From the NCBI RefSeq assembly GCF_018861125.1, contig NZ_JAHKQN010000015.1, positions 1 through 64,000 of the forward strand: DNA of 64,000 nucleotides. The letters run 5' to 3'. Origin of the DNA: Cellulophaga baltica (lineage in GTDB: Bacteria; Bacteroidota; Bacteroidia; Flavobacteriales; Flavobacteriaceae). Below are positions 29,634 to 38,227 of this stretch, piece by piece. The position numbers were made by a program, and so were the translations under genes. The notes beneath the pieces are model-generated. The model was not told the DNA's origin. It was given only the letters and a program-made list of their open reading frames with translations, and made no database searches. Numbering within the stretch: position 1 is the stretch's first letter; each line of letters starts with the position of its first letter.

Positions 29634-30458
29634 ATGTTTAGAAAAATGCGACCTTTTTTTAGTCTTATTGTTTTAGCAGTAACTTTTAGCTCATGTTCAG
29701 AGTACCAAAAAGTACTTAAAAGTGAAGATGTTAAAGCTAAATATGATATGGCTGAAGCCTTTTATGATGAAGGAGATTATAAAAGATCAAATAGATTATT
29801 ACAGCAAATTGCACCAAAGTATATTGGTAAACCACAAGGTGAGCGTGTAATGTTTTTCTTGTCTGATTCTTATTATCAGATTGAAGATTATAACACAGCA
29901 GGATATCAATTTGAGCGTTTTATAAAATCATACCCTAAGAGTGATAAAGCACAAGAAGCTGCTTTTTTAGGTGCTAAAAGTTATTATGAGCTTTCACCAA
30001 ATTATTCGCTAGATCAAACAGATACAGATAAAGCTTTAGTAAAACTACAAACGTTTATTAATGGGTACCCTGAATCTGAATACATGGCAGAAGCAAATGT
30101 GATGGCAGAAAAGCTATCTCAGAAAAAAGAGCGTAAAGCTTTAGAGATAGCAAAACAGTTTACAAAGCTTGGTGAATTTTATACTTTAGATTATTCTATA
30201 TCTGCAGCGTCAGCGTTAGATAACTTTGTTTTAGACTTTCCTGGATCAATTTATAAAGAAGAGGCACTATTTTACAAGGTTAAAGCGTTAACAAATTTAG
30301 CTATGAATAGTACTGAACAAAGAAAGAAAGAACGTTTGAACGATGCTAAGACAGCTTACAACGCGTTAAAGAAGAGTTTTCCACAAACACAATTTGAAAA
30401 AGAAGCAAATGTTTTGATGGAGAAAGTTGATAAAGAATTACAAAATTATTCCAAATAA
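29634..30458 (+). CDS. bamD: Outer membrane protein assembly factor BamD
   Basis: Lipoprotein of the BAM complex that folds outer-membrane barrels. Lipobox FSSC (Cys21) follows a short signal, then TPR repeats fill residues 35-270 (for example KYDMAEAFYDEGDYKRSNRL and YNTAGYQFERFIKSYPKSDK). The 274-residue length fits Bacteroidota BamD. It heads a conserved gene run with rpoZ, coaBC, porD and recN. A -7 box lies so close to the ATG that the message may be leaderless. Confidence 0.95.
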   Translation: MFRKMRPFFSLIVLAVTFSSCSEYQKVLKSEDVKAKYDMAEAFYDEGDYKRSNRLLQQIAPKYIGKPQGERVMFFLSDSYYQIEDYNTAGYQFERFIKSYPKSDKAQEAAFLGAKSYYELSPNYSLDQTDTDKALVKLQTFINGYPESEYMAEANVMAEKLSQKKERKALEIAKQFTKLGEFYTLDYSISAASALDNFVLDFPGSIYKEEALFYKVKALTNLAMNSTEQRKKERLNDAKTAYNALKKSFPQTQFEKEANVLMEKVDKELQNYSK

Positions 30459-30470
30459 ACAAATTTCATT

Positions 30471-30803
30471 ATGAATATGAACGATTTAAAAAATTCAAAA
30501 GCACCTGTTTCTACAGTGACAATAAACAAAAATCAGTTTGATGCACCAACAGGAAACATATATGAAGCTATCTCTATTGCTTCAAAAAGAGCCGTTCAGA
30601 TTAACTCTGAAATCAAAAAAGAGTTATTAGAGAAATTAGAAGAGTTTGCTACTTATAGCGATAGTTTAGAAGAAGTTTTTGAAAATAAAGAACAAATTGA
30701 GGTTTCTAAATTTTACGAAAAACTACCAAAACCACATGCATTAGCAGTTGATGAGTGGTTGGCAGATAAAATATACCATAGAAATACAGCGAAAGATCTA
30801 TAA
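30471..30803 (+). CDS. rpoZ: RNA polymerase omega subunit, Bacteroidota type
   Basis: A 110-residue protein with the RpoZ/Rpb6-like core FDAPTGNIYEAISIASKRAVQ (about 23-43), where the conserved helix packs against beta prime. Acidic stretches and PKPHALAVDEWLADKIYHR form the C-terminal part found in Bacteroidota omega proteins. It lies 12 nt after bamD and 3 nt before coaBC, so it is clearly within the operon. Position and sequence agree; it is less similar to proteobacterial omega. Confidence 0.9.
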   Translation: MNMNDLKNSKAPVSTVTINKNQFDAPTGNIYEAISIASKRAVQINSEIKKELLEKLEEFATYSDSLEEVFENKEQIEVSKFYEKLPKPHALAVDEWLADKIYHRNTAKDL

Positions 30804-30806
30804 TAA

Positions 30807-32012
30807 ATGTTGAGCGGAAAGAATATCTTATTAGGTATTACCGGGGGTATTGCTGCTTATAAAACAACATTTTTAGTTCGCTTACTTATTAAAGCTGGTG
30901 CTAATGTTAAAGTTATTTTAACAGATAGTGCCAGCTCTTTTGTTTCTCCGCTTACTTTAGCTACACTTTCTAAAAACCCAGTACATTCTTCATTCGTCAA
31001 TGAAGAAGATAATTCTATTTCATGGAATAACCATGTAGAATTAGGGTTATGGGCAGATTTTATGCTTATTGCACCTGCAACAGCAAATACCATGTCTAAA
31101 ATGGCAAATGGTAACTGTGATAACTTGTTGCTAGCTTCTTATTTATCGGCAAAATGTCCTGTGTTTTTTGCTCCTGCGATGGATTTAGACATGTATAAAC
31201 ATCCTTCTACATTGGAGGTTTTAGGAAAATTACAGTCATTTGGCAATATTATGATTCCTGCCACTTCGGGGGAATTAGCTAGTGGTTTGCATGGTGAAGG
31301 TCGTATGGCTGAACCAGAAGATATGGTAACCTTTATTAAAGAGTATTTAGAGTTAGGTTTGCCGTTAAAAGGGGAAAAAGTATTAATTACTGCTGGGCCA
31401 ACCTATGAGCCAATTGATCCTGTCCGTTTTATAGGTAATCATTCATCAGGCTTAATGGGGTTTGAACTAGCTAAGGTAGCTGCAAATTTAGGAGCTGAAG
31501 TAATTTTAATATCAGGGCCTTCTAATTTGACGGTTGATCATGATTTGATTACTTTAATACGAGTAGTTACTGCTTCGGAAATGTATGAAGAGGTTCATAA
31601 TTATTACGACGGAGTGACCATTGCAATTGCAGCAGCAGCGGTTGCTGATTATAGACCTAAGACTGTTGCTGAACAAAAAATTAAAAAAAATACGCCTGAT
31701 TTTACTATCGACTTAATAAAAAATAAAGATATTTTATTGTCAATGGGTGAGCAGAAAAAAGACCAGTTCATAATTGGCTTTGCTTTAGAGACTGAGAATG
31801 AAGTTGAAAACGCAAAAGGTAAGCTGAAAAAGAAGAATTTAGATGCTATTGTGTTAAACTCTCTAAACGATACAGGAGCAGGTTTTGGAAAGAAAACCAA
31901 TAAAATTTCATTTATAGATAAGAATTCATCAATAAAAACGTTTGAATTAAAAACCAAGACAGAGGTTGCCTTGGATATTATGAATGAAATAATAAAAAGA
32001 ATACATGCGTAA
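30807..32012 (+). CDS. coaBC: Bifunctional phosphopantothenoylcysteine decarboxylase/synthetase CoaBC
   Basis: Makes 4'-phosphopantetheine for coenzyme A: CoaB joins phosphopantothenate and cysteine, CoaC decarboxylates. The N-terminal flavoprotein domain has GKNILLGITGGIAAYKT, the active-site histidine in NNHVELGLWAD and PAMDLDMYKHP. The CoaB domain has LITAGPTYEPIDPVRFIGNH and AAAVADYRP. Length 401 residues is normal. It overlaps porD by 8 nt, so translation is coupled. Confidence 0.97.
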   Translation: MLSGKNILLGITGGIAAYKTTFLVRLLIKAGANVKVILTDSASSFVSPLTLATLSKNPVHSSFVNEEDNSISWNNHVELGLWADFMLIAPATANTMSKMANGNCDNLLLASYLSAKCPVFFAPAMDLDMYKHPSTLEVLGKLQSFGNIMIPATSGELASGLHGEGRMAEPEDMVTFIKEYLELGLPLKGEKVLITAGPTYEPIDPVRFIGNHSSGLMGFELAKVAANLGAEVILISGPSNLTVDHDLITLIRVVTASEMYEEVHNYYDGVTIAIAAAAVADYRPKTVAEQKIKKNTPDFTIDLIKNKDILLSMGEQKKDQFIIGFALETENEVENAKGKLKKKNLDAIVLNSLNDTGAGFGKKTNKISFIDKNSSIKTFELKTKTEVALDIMNEIIKRIHA

Positions 32013-32898
32013 ATGTTTCTTATTACTACTTATTATAGCGTTTCCACTATTTGTTGGTGCTCAAGAAGTAAATGCTGTTATTACCATAAATACTGATCAA
32101 GTTAATCAAACAAATCAGCAAATATTTAAAACTTTAGAGACCTCATTGACCGATTTAGTAAATAAAACTAAATGGACCAATAGAACATATAAAGAAGTTG
32201 AAAAACTTAATGCAAGAATGTTCATAACGGTAACGGCTTATCAAAATAATAGTTTTACAGCAACCATTCAATTGCAATCTTCACGACCGGTATTTAATAC
32301 GTCATACGATAGTCCTGTTTTTAATTACAAGGATAATGAGTTTAATTTTGAATATACCGAGTTTCAGCCTTTATTATTTAACCCCAATGTGTATCAAAGT
32401 AACTTAGTGAGTGTTGTTGCTTATTATGTATACGTGATGTTAGGCATTGATGCAGATACGTTTGAATTAAACGGTGGTACAGATTTTTATAAGCAAGCGC
32501 AAACTGTGGTTACACAAGCACAAGGTGGTAGCAGTTCTTCTGGTTGGAACCAAGATACGAGTGAACGTACACGTTTTGAGTTAATTGATAATTTGCAGTC
32601 AAATACTTTCAAAGAATATAGAGTTGCAATGTATAACTACCATAGAAAAGGTTTAGATGTACTTGCAGATAATAATAGTACTGGTAAACAGGTAATCTCA
32701 GGTACAATGCGACTTATTGAAACATTGATTAAGAGAAGACCAAATGCTTTTTTAATTCAAACTTTTTTTGACGCTAAATCTGAAGAAATCAAAAATGTTT
32801 TTTCAGATGGACCAAAAGTTGATGTTGTTCAATTAAAAGAGACTTTAAATAGAATAGCTCCTTTATATTCTAGTACCTGGAAAGAGATTGAATATTAA
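32005..32898 (+). CDS. porD: DUF4835 protein, type IX secretion component PorD
   Basis: A 297-residue exported protein (signal peptide about 1-19, ending FVGAQ). It matches DUF4835/PorD: EVNAVITINTDQVNQTNQQI, then TKWTNRTYKEVEKLNARMFI, and a central FNPNVYQSNLVSVVAYYVYVMLG. PorD is required for type IX secretion in Porphyromonas, and homologues occur throughout the phylum in this gene order. No other type IX gene lies in the window. The position between coaBC and recN is conserved in Flavobacteria from what I recall. Confidence 0.9.
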   Translation: MRKCFLLLLIIAFPLFVGAQEVNAVITINTDQVNQTNQQIFKTLETSLTDLVNKTKWTNRTYKEVEKLNARMFITVTAYQNNSFTATIQLQSSRPVFNTSYDSPVFNYKDNEFNFEYTEFQPLLFNPNVYQSNLVSVVAYYVYVMLGIDADTFELNGGTDFYKQAQTVVTQAQGGSSSSGWNQDTSERTRFELIDNLQSNTFKEYRVAMYNYHRKGLDVLADNNSTGKQVISGTMRLIETLIKRRPNAFLIQTFFDAKSEEIKNVFSDGPKVDVVQLKETLNRIAPLYSSTWKEIEY

Positions 32899-32931
32899 AT
32901 TTCTTATTTAAGAATATAATTTATCTTTGCA

Positions 32932-32939
32932 ATCTAAAT
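32932..32939 (+). promoter_or_regulatory. -7 box before recN
   Basis: TATCTTTG matches the consensus and ends 10 nt before the TTG start of recN, so recN may also be transcribed separately from the bamD operon with a very short leader. Confidence 0.45.
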
Positions 32940-32949
32940 ATCTTTAGAG

Positions 32950-34602
32950 TTGCTGAATACACTTTCGATACAGAATTACGCATTAATAGATGAACTAAAT
33001 GTTTCATTTGACAACGGTTTTACAATCATTACTGGAGAAACTGGTGCTGGTAAATCTATTTTGTTAGGTGGTCTTGGTTTAATTTTAGGTAAAAGAGCCG
33101 ATTTAAGCTCGCTTAGAGATGAGACCAAGAAATGTATTATTGAAGCCACTTTTCAAATTGAAAAATACGGATTAAAAGATTTTTTTGAAGAAAATGATCT
33201 TGATTATGAAGAGAAAACTATTATTAGAAGAGAGATTCTGCCAAGCGGAAAGTCTAGGGCTTTTGTTAATGATTCCCCAGTAATTCTTGGTGTATTATCC
33301 GCTTTGGGCGATAAATTAATAGATATACATTCGCAACACCAAACATTACAACTAGCTGATAATGATTTTCAATTAAAAGTAATTGATGCGTTAGCAGGTA
33401 ATGAAAATCTCTTGGTGGATTTTGGGTCAGAATTGCGTGTGTATAACAAAATACAAAAAGAGCTCAAAATTTTATTAGAGTTTCAGCAAAACGCAACTAA
33501 AGAGCTTGATTATAACAGTCATTTATTAAAAGAACTAGAAACAGCTACATTAAAAGAAGGTGTTGTTGAAGAATTAGAGGAACAATACGAGCAATTAAAT
33601 AATGTAGAGATAATAGTAGAGCAATTAGGTAAAGGACATCAGTTGTTGAATGATGAACAAGTTGGTGTAGTTAATTTAATGACAGAGTTAAAACTTGCGT
33701 CAAGTAAGTTAGCTAGTTATGGTAGTCAATTTGCAAGCTTAAATGAACGTATAATATCTGTTTTTATTGAAATAGATGATATTTCAGGTGAGTTAGAAAT
33801 ACTTCAAGATAATACGGAAGCAAATCCGCATTTATTAGAAGAAGTAAATACAAAACTTCAATTGCTGTATAATCTTTTCAAAAAACATGGAACATCAACA
33901 ATTACAGAGTTAGTTGCATTAAAGGAAGAATTGACAGAAAAAGTAAGTGCTGCTGAAAATGTAGATGCTTCAATACTTAAAAAAGAAAAAGAATTAGCTA
34001 GCCAAGAAACTAAGCTGAATAAATTAGCAAAAATAATTAGTGGAAAAAGAGTAAAGGTGATTCCTTCATTACAAAAACAACTAACGGAGACTTTAACGCA
34101 ATTGGGTATGCCAAGTGCAACTTTTAAAATTGAAATACAATCATCAGCTACTTTTAATGCAAAGGGTAAAGATGAGTTGATTTTTCTATTTGCAGCAAAT
34201 AAAGGTTCAAATTATGGTGATTTAAAAAAAGTTGCTTCAGGTGGGGAGCTTTCAAGAATAATGCTAACAATAAAATCTATTTTAGCTAAATACGAACAAT
34301 TGCCAACAATGATGTTTGATGAAATTGATACAGGTGTATCTGGTGAAATATCAAATAAAATGGGTGATATAATGCAAGCCATGAGTAAAACAATGCAGGT
34401 ATTTTCAATTACTCATTTACCACAAGTGGCTTCAAAAGGGGTTAATCATTTTAAAGTATATAAACAAGAGGAAGGTAATGTGACGCATACTAGAATGAAG
34501 AAACTCGAAATGGAAGCGCGTATTACAGAATTAGCAGAAATGTTAGGCGGTAAAAATATTACGGATTCGGCCTTAGCACATGCTAAAGAATTGTTAGGTT
34601 AA
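32950..34602 (+). CDS. recN: DNA repair protein RecN (TTG start)
   Basis: SMC-like ATPase for double-strand break repair. The 550-residue protein has Walker A ITGETGAGKSILLGG (about 27-41), a long central coiled coil (about 160-360), the ABC signature VASGGELSRIMLTIKS and Walker B MMFDEIDTGVSGEI. The start codon is TTG; MLNTLSIQNYALIDELNV is exactly the family N-terminus, and no ATG upstream is in frame. Head and tail domains are complete. It follows porD by 51 nt. Confidence 0.97.
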   Translation: MLNTLSIQNYALIDELNVSFDNGFTIITGETGAGKSILLGGLGLILGKRADLSSLRDETKKCIIEATFQIEKYGLKDFFEENDLDYEEKTIIRREILPSGKSRAFVNDSPVILGVLSALGDKLIDIHSQHQTLQLADNDFQLKVIDALAGNENLLVDFGSELRVYNKIQKELKILLEFQQNATKELDYNSHLLKELETATLKEGVVEELEEQYEQLNNVEIIVEQLGKGHQLLNDEQVGVVNLMTELKLASSKLASYGSQFASLNERIISVFIEIDDISGELEILQDNTEANPHLLEEVNTKLQLLYNLFKKHGTSTITELVALKEELTEKVSAAENVDASILKKEKELASQETKLNKLAKIISGKRVKVIPSLQKQLTETLTQLGMPSATFKIEIQSSATFNAKGKDELIFLFAANKGSNYGDLKKVASGGELSRIMLTIKSILAKYEQLPTMMFDEIDTGVSGEISNKMGDIMQAMSKTMQVFSITHLPQVASKGVNHFKVYKQEEGNVTHTRMKKLEMEARITELAEMLGGKNITDSALAHAKELLG

Positions 34603-34669
34603 CGATTTAAAAAAGCGAATAAATTAGCTAAAAGTTATCAAGCAAATAAACTAACAATTCAAATTTTAA

Positions 34670-34677
34670 TATATTTG
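34670..34677 (+). promoter_or_regulatory. -7 box of fabI
   Basis: TATATTTG matches TAnnTTTG exactly and ends 32 nt before the fabI ATG. No clear -33 element is seen. Confidence 0.5.
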
Positions 34678-34709
34678 AATTTATAAAAAAGAATACTAAA
34701 AAATAAAAA

Positions 34710-35522
34710 ATGTCATACAACCTATTAAAAGGAAAAAGAGGAATAATTTTTGGAGCATTAGATGAAAATTCAATTGCATGGAAAACTGCAGAAAAGGTTC
34801 ATGAAGAAGGTGGTACTTTTGTTTTAACAAATGCACCAATAGCTATGAGAATGGGGCAAATAGATGCTTTAGCAGCTAAAACTGGTTCTCAAATTATTCC
34901 TGCTGATGCTACTAACGAAGAAGACTTGGCTAATTTAGTAGAAAAAGCGACTGAAATTCTTGGGGGTAAATTAGATTTTGTATTGCATTCAATAGGAATG
35001 TCAGTAAATGTTAGAAAAGGTAGAAAATATACTGATGAGAAGTATGACTTCACAGCAAAAGGTTGGGATGTTTCTGCATTATCTTTTCATAAAGTAATGC
35101 AGTCATTGTACAAAGCTGATGCTATGAATGAGTGGGGCAGTGTTGTTGCTTTAACGTATATGGCAGCGCAACGTACATTTCCTGATTACAATGATATGGC
35201 AGATAATAAAGCGTATTTAGAGTCTGTAGCACGTAGTTTTGGATACTTTTTTGGAAAAGAGAAAAACGTTCGTGTGAATACTATCTCTCAATCTCCAACG
35301 CCAACAACAGCTGGTCAAGGTGTAAAAGGTTTTGATGGTTTTATTAGCTATGCAGAAAAAATGTCTCCATTGGGTAATGCAACTGCTCAAGACTGTGCAG
35401 ATTATACGATTACATTATTTTCTGATCTAACTAAAAAAGTTACAATGCAGAACTTATTCCATGATGGAGGTTTTTCTAACACAGGTGTAAGTCAAGAAGT
35501 TATTGACTACTTCACAAAATAA
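34710..35522 (+). CDS. fabI: Enoyl-[acyl-carrier-protein] reductase FabI
   Basis: Last reduction in each round of fatty-acid elongation, NADH-dependent. The 270-residue short-chain dehydrogenase fold has the FabI-type cofactor start GIIFGALDENSIAWKTAEKV (about 11-30), HSIGMS and the catalytic pair Tyr150 and Tyr160-x6-Lys167 in TYMAAQRTFPDYNDMADNKA. It is a monocistronic unit with its own promoter box and a strong terminator. This is the target class of triclosan-type inhibitors. Confidence 0.96.
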   Translation: MSYNLLKGKRGIIFGALDENSIAWKTAEKVHEEGGTFVLTNAPIAMRMGQIDALAAKTGSQIIPADATNEEDLANLVEKATEILGGKLDFVLHSIGMSVNVRKGRKYTDEKYDFTAKGWDVSALSFHKVMQSLYKADAMNEWGSVVALTYMAAQRTFPDYNDMADNKAYLESVARSFGYFFGKEKNVRVNTISQSPTPTTAGQGVKGFDGFISYAEKMSPLGNATAQDCADYTITLFSDLTKKVTMQNLFHDGGFSNTGVSQEVIDYFTK

Positions 35523-35540
35523 TAGTTACATATATTAATC

Positions 35541-35570
35541 AAAAGCCATTCGAATAGTCGAATGGCTTTT
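35541..35570 (+). terminator. Intrinsic terminator of fabI
   Basis: A 13-bp perfect stem (AAAAGCCATTCGA with TCGAATGGCTTTT) and 4-nt loop, 18 nt after the fabI stop. The next gene starts only about 20 nt later. Confidence 0.85.
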
Positions 35571-35590
35571 ATGTTTATAGCAATGCTAAA

Positions 35591-36595
35591 ATGAATTTAA
35601 GCTTTTCTTTTATTGTACCTGTTTATAACAGACCTAATGAAATTAAGGAGTTGTTAGACAGTTTGTTAGAGCAAACATATACAAGCCCTTATGAGATAGT
35701 TATTGTAGAAGATGGATCTACTATAAGTTCAGAAGATATTATTGAGGCGTATAAAAATAAATTACAAATTTCGTACTTAAAAAAACCAAATAGTGGCCCT
35801 GGAGATTCTAGAAACTACGGAATGAAAAGAGCCAGAGGTAATTATTTTATTGTGCTTGACTCCGATTGTATTTTGCCACCACAATACTTAGTTGAAGCGG
35901 AAAAATCTTTAAAAAACAAGTATGTAGATTGTTATGGTGGGCCAGATGCAGCACATGAGAGTTTTACTGTCGTTCAAAAAGCGATTAACTATGCGATGAC
36001 TTCTTTTTTTACCACAGGTGGTATTAGAGGAGGTAAAACATCAGTTGGTAGGTTTCAACCACGTAGTTTTAATATGGGGATTTCAAAAGTAGCTTTTGAA
36101 GCCACTGGTGGTTATGGTAATATTCATCCAGGTGAAGACCCTGATTTAACTATTAGAATATGGAATAAAGGTTTTACAACACGTTTAATTCCTGAAGCTT
36201 TTGTGTATCATAAAAGAAGAATAGATTGGAGTAAATTCTACATTCAAGTAAATAAATTTGGTATGGTTAGGCCAATTTTAAATAAGTGGCATCCAGAAAC
36301 TAAAAAGCTTACATATTGGTTTCCGACTATATTTTGTTTAGGGTTAGTTTTTTCTCTTATAATGGCAACTGTCGGCTTAATATTTCCTTTATATTTATAT
36401 GGCTTGTATTTTTGTTTACTATTTGTAGATTCACTAATAAAAAATAAAAATTTAGCAATAGCATTACTTTCTCTAGCAGCAGTTTGCATTCAATTTGTAG
36501 GCTATGGCTATGGATTTGTAAAATCTACATTATTATTAAGATCAAGCAATAAAAAAGCAGAAGAATTATTGCCTAAATTATTTTTTAAAAATTAA
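35591..36595 (+). CDS. Family 2 glycosyltransferase, membrane-anchored
   Basis: A 334-residue GT-A fold glycosyltransferase. N-terminal catalytic domain with SFIVPVYNRPNEIKELLDSL, IVIVEDGSTI, the DXD-type metal site VLDSDCILPPQY (about 94-105) and GGYGNIHPGEDPDLTIRIWNKG. Two or three hydrophobic helices close the C-terminus (about 238-300), so it is attached to the inner membrane. It likely adds a sugar to a lipid carrier or surface glycan; donor and acceptor are unknown. It precedes the YbbR-like gene by 3 nt. Confidence 0.9.
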   Translation: MNLSFSFIVPVYNRPNEIKELLDSLLEQTYTSPYEIVIVEDGSTISSEDIIEAYKNKLQISYLKKPNSGPGDSRNYGMKRARGNYFIVLDSDCILPPQYLVEAEKSLKNKYVDCYGGPDAAHESFTVVQKAINYAMTSFFTTGGIRGGKTSVGRFQPRSFNMGISKVAFEATGGYGNIHPGEDPDLTIRIWNKGFTTRLIPEAFVYHKRRIDWSKFYIQVNKFGMVRPILNKWHPETKKLTYWFPTIFCLGLVFSLIMATVGLIFPLYLYGLYFCLLFVDSLIKNKNLAIALLSLAAVCIQFVGYGYGFVKSTLLLRSSNKKAEELLPKLFFKN

Positions 36596-36598
36596 TAC

Positions 36599-37567
36599 AT
36601 GCTAATTAATAAAGTCAAAAACGCATTACAAAAGAGGAAAGTTAAAATATTTTTGGTTTTTTTCCTATGCTCTAGTTTGGCTTGGTTTGTTAGTAAATTA
36701 TCAGAAAGCTATACTGGTAGGGCTGTTTTTGATTTAGAATATAAAAATGTACCTGATTCTCTTTTATTTGTTGGAGCATCAAAACAAAATATTGAAGTTA
36801 AGTTAAGTGCTAGTGGTTTTGCATTTCTAGGTTTTAGTTTTAATAATAAAGCAATTCTTATTGATGTGTCTAAAATTGAAGAAAATGACGGACAATATCT
36901 TGTCACTAAAAATATATACCAGCAACAAATAGAAAACCAGTTACCACAATCAATGGAGTTGCTTAGCATGTATGACGCTGAGCCTATTAGCTTAGAGCTG
37001 TATGTTTTAGATAGCAAAGTAATACCGGTAAAATCAAAGCTAAAGGTGGGTTTAGGTCAGAATTTTATGCTAGATTCTGTTGTTGAAATAGCACCTGATA
37101 GTATTATTGTAAGAGGGCCAAAAAAAGAACTCTCTAAAATAAAAAGCGTTGCAACAGAAGAAAGAGAGTTAAAGGGTGTTACGGCGGATTTTTCAGAAGA
37201 CTTAAATTTAGTTTTTCTTGAAGACTTTAAAAATATCAGTTACTCAAATAAGATTGTAAATGTACACGCAAAGGTAGTACGCTTTTCAGAAAAAGTAATG
37301 ACTGTTCCGGTACGGGTGCTAAACTTACCAAATGATTACGAGATTAAAATTTTTCCAACAACTGTAGATGTTCTTTGCAAAGCTAAGATAGACGATTTAA
37401 AAGTATTAAGTCTTTCAGAATTTGAACTTGTTGCAGATTATAATTCACGCAATGAAGAAGCAGGTAAAACAACAATTCCTGTAGTGTTAAAAACAGCACC
37501 AGAATCACTTTTCGTATCTAGGCTAATGGAAGAAGAAGTAACCTATGTTTTAAAAAGAAAGGAATGA
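36599..37567 (+). CDS. YbbR-like/CdaR-type membrane-anchored protein
   Basis: A 322-residue protein with one N-terminal membrane helix (about 16-34) and an extracytoplasmic part made of YbbR-like beta repeats (for example VPDSLLFVGASKQNIEVKLS and PVRVLNLPNDYEIKIFPTTV). In Firmicutes CdaR has this build and regulates a diadenylate cyclase; here no cyclase gene is adjacent, so that role is not implied. It overlaps coaE by 4 nt. Confidence 0.85.
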   Translation: MLINKVKNALQKRKVKIFLVFFLCSSLAWFVSKLSESYTGRAVFDLEYKNVPDSLLFVGASKQNIEVKLSASGFAFLGFSFNNKAILIDVSKIEENDGQYLVTKNIYQQQIENQLPQSMELLSMYDAEPISLELYVLDSKVIPVKSKLKVGLGQNFMLDSVVEIAPDSIIVRGPKKELSKIKSVATEERELKGVTADFSEDLNLVFLEDFKNISYSNKIVNVHAKVVRFSEKVMTVPVRVLNLPNDYEIKIFPTTVDVLCKAKIDDLKVLSLSEFELVADYNSRNEEAGKTTIPVVLKTAPESLFVSRLMEEEVTYVLKRKE

Positions 37568-38157
37568 TAGTAGGTTTGACTGGTGGTATAGGAAGTGGAA
37601 AATCTACCGTTGCAAAAATGTTTGCAGCTTTAAATGTTCCTGTGTATAATTCAGATAGAGAGGCAAAATATTTAATGGTGAATTCAAAACCATTACGTAA
37701 AGAGATTCAAGCACTGTTGGGTAAAGAAGCTTACATTAAAAAGAAATTAAACCGAAAATATATTGCTTCAAAAGTATTTGCAAACCCAGAATTATTAGCA
37801 AAATTAAATGCAATTGTACATCCGGCTGTTAGAGAACATTTTTTAGCTTGGGTTTTAAAACAAAATACCCCATATGTATTACAGGAAACAGCTGTAATTT
37901 TTGAAAATATGTCTCAAGATAATTATGATGCAATTGTACTTGTTACAGCACCTGAATTTACTAGAATAGAAAGGGTCATTTCACGTGATGAAATGACCGA
38001 AGAGAAGGTTAGAGAACGTATTAATAACCAAATGTCTGATAGTGAAACTACTAAGCTTTCAGATTATGTTATAGTTAACTTAGATTTAAAGGAAACTAGT
38101 GAAAAAGTAAAAGAGATTCACAAACAACTTCTTAAAAAAGCATTCTTAATAGACTAA
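37564..38157 (+). CDS. coaE: Dephospho-CoA kinase
   Basis: Final step of coenzyme A synthesis: phosphorylates the ribose of dephospho-CoA. The 197-residue P-loop kinase has VGLTGGIGSGKSTVAKMF at the N-terminus, VYNSDREAKYLM and the lid-region Arg residues (ISRDEMTEEKVRERINNQM). It overlaps the YbbR-like gene and precedes the sensor kinase by 70 nt. CoaBC of the same pathway is encoded about 7 kb to the left. Confidence 0.96.
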   Translation: MIVGLTGGIGSGKSTVAKMFAALNVPVYNSDREAKYLMVNSKPLRKEIQALLGKEAYIKKKLNRKYIASKVFANPELLAKLNAIVHPAVREHFLAWVLKQNTPYVLQETAVIFENMSQDNYDAIVLVTAPEFTRIERVISRDEMTEEKVRERINNQMSDSETTKLSDYVIVNLDLKETSEKVKEIHKQLLKKAFLID

Positions 38158-38227
38158 TTTTAACATTTTTGTTAAGATTAGGTTAAACGGGCATAGTCCT
38201 AACTGTTAAATTTTTAATTTTACCCCG

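Noticed and set aside
32005-32898. Type IX secretion gene cluster
   Set aside because: Only PorD is present; its neighbours are CoA, repair and lipid genes, so this is a lone component in its usual place.
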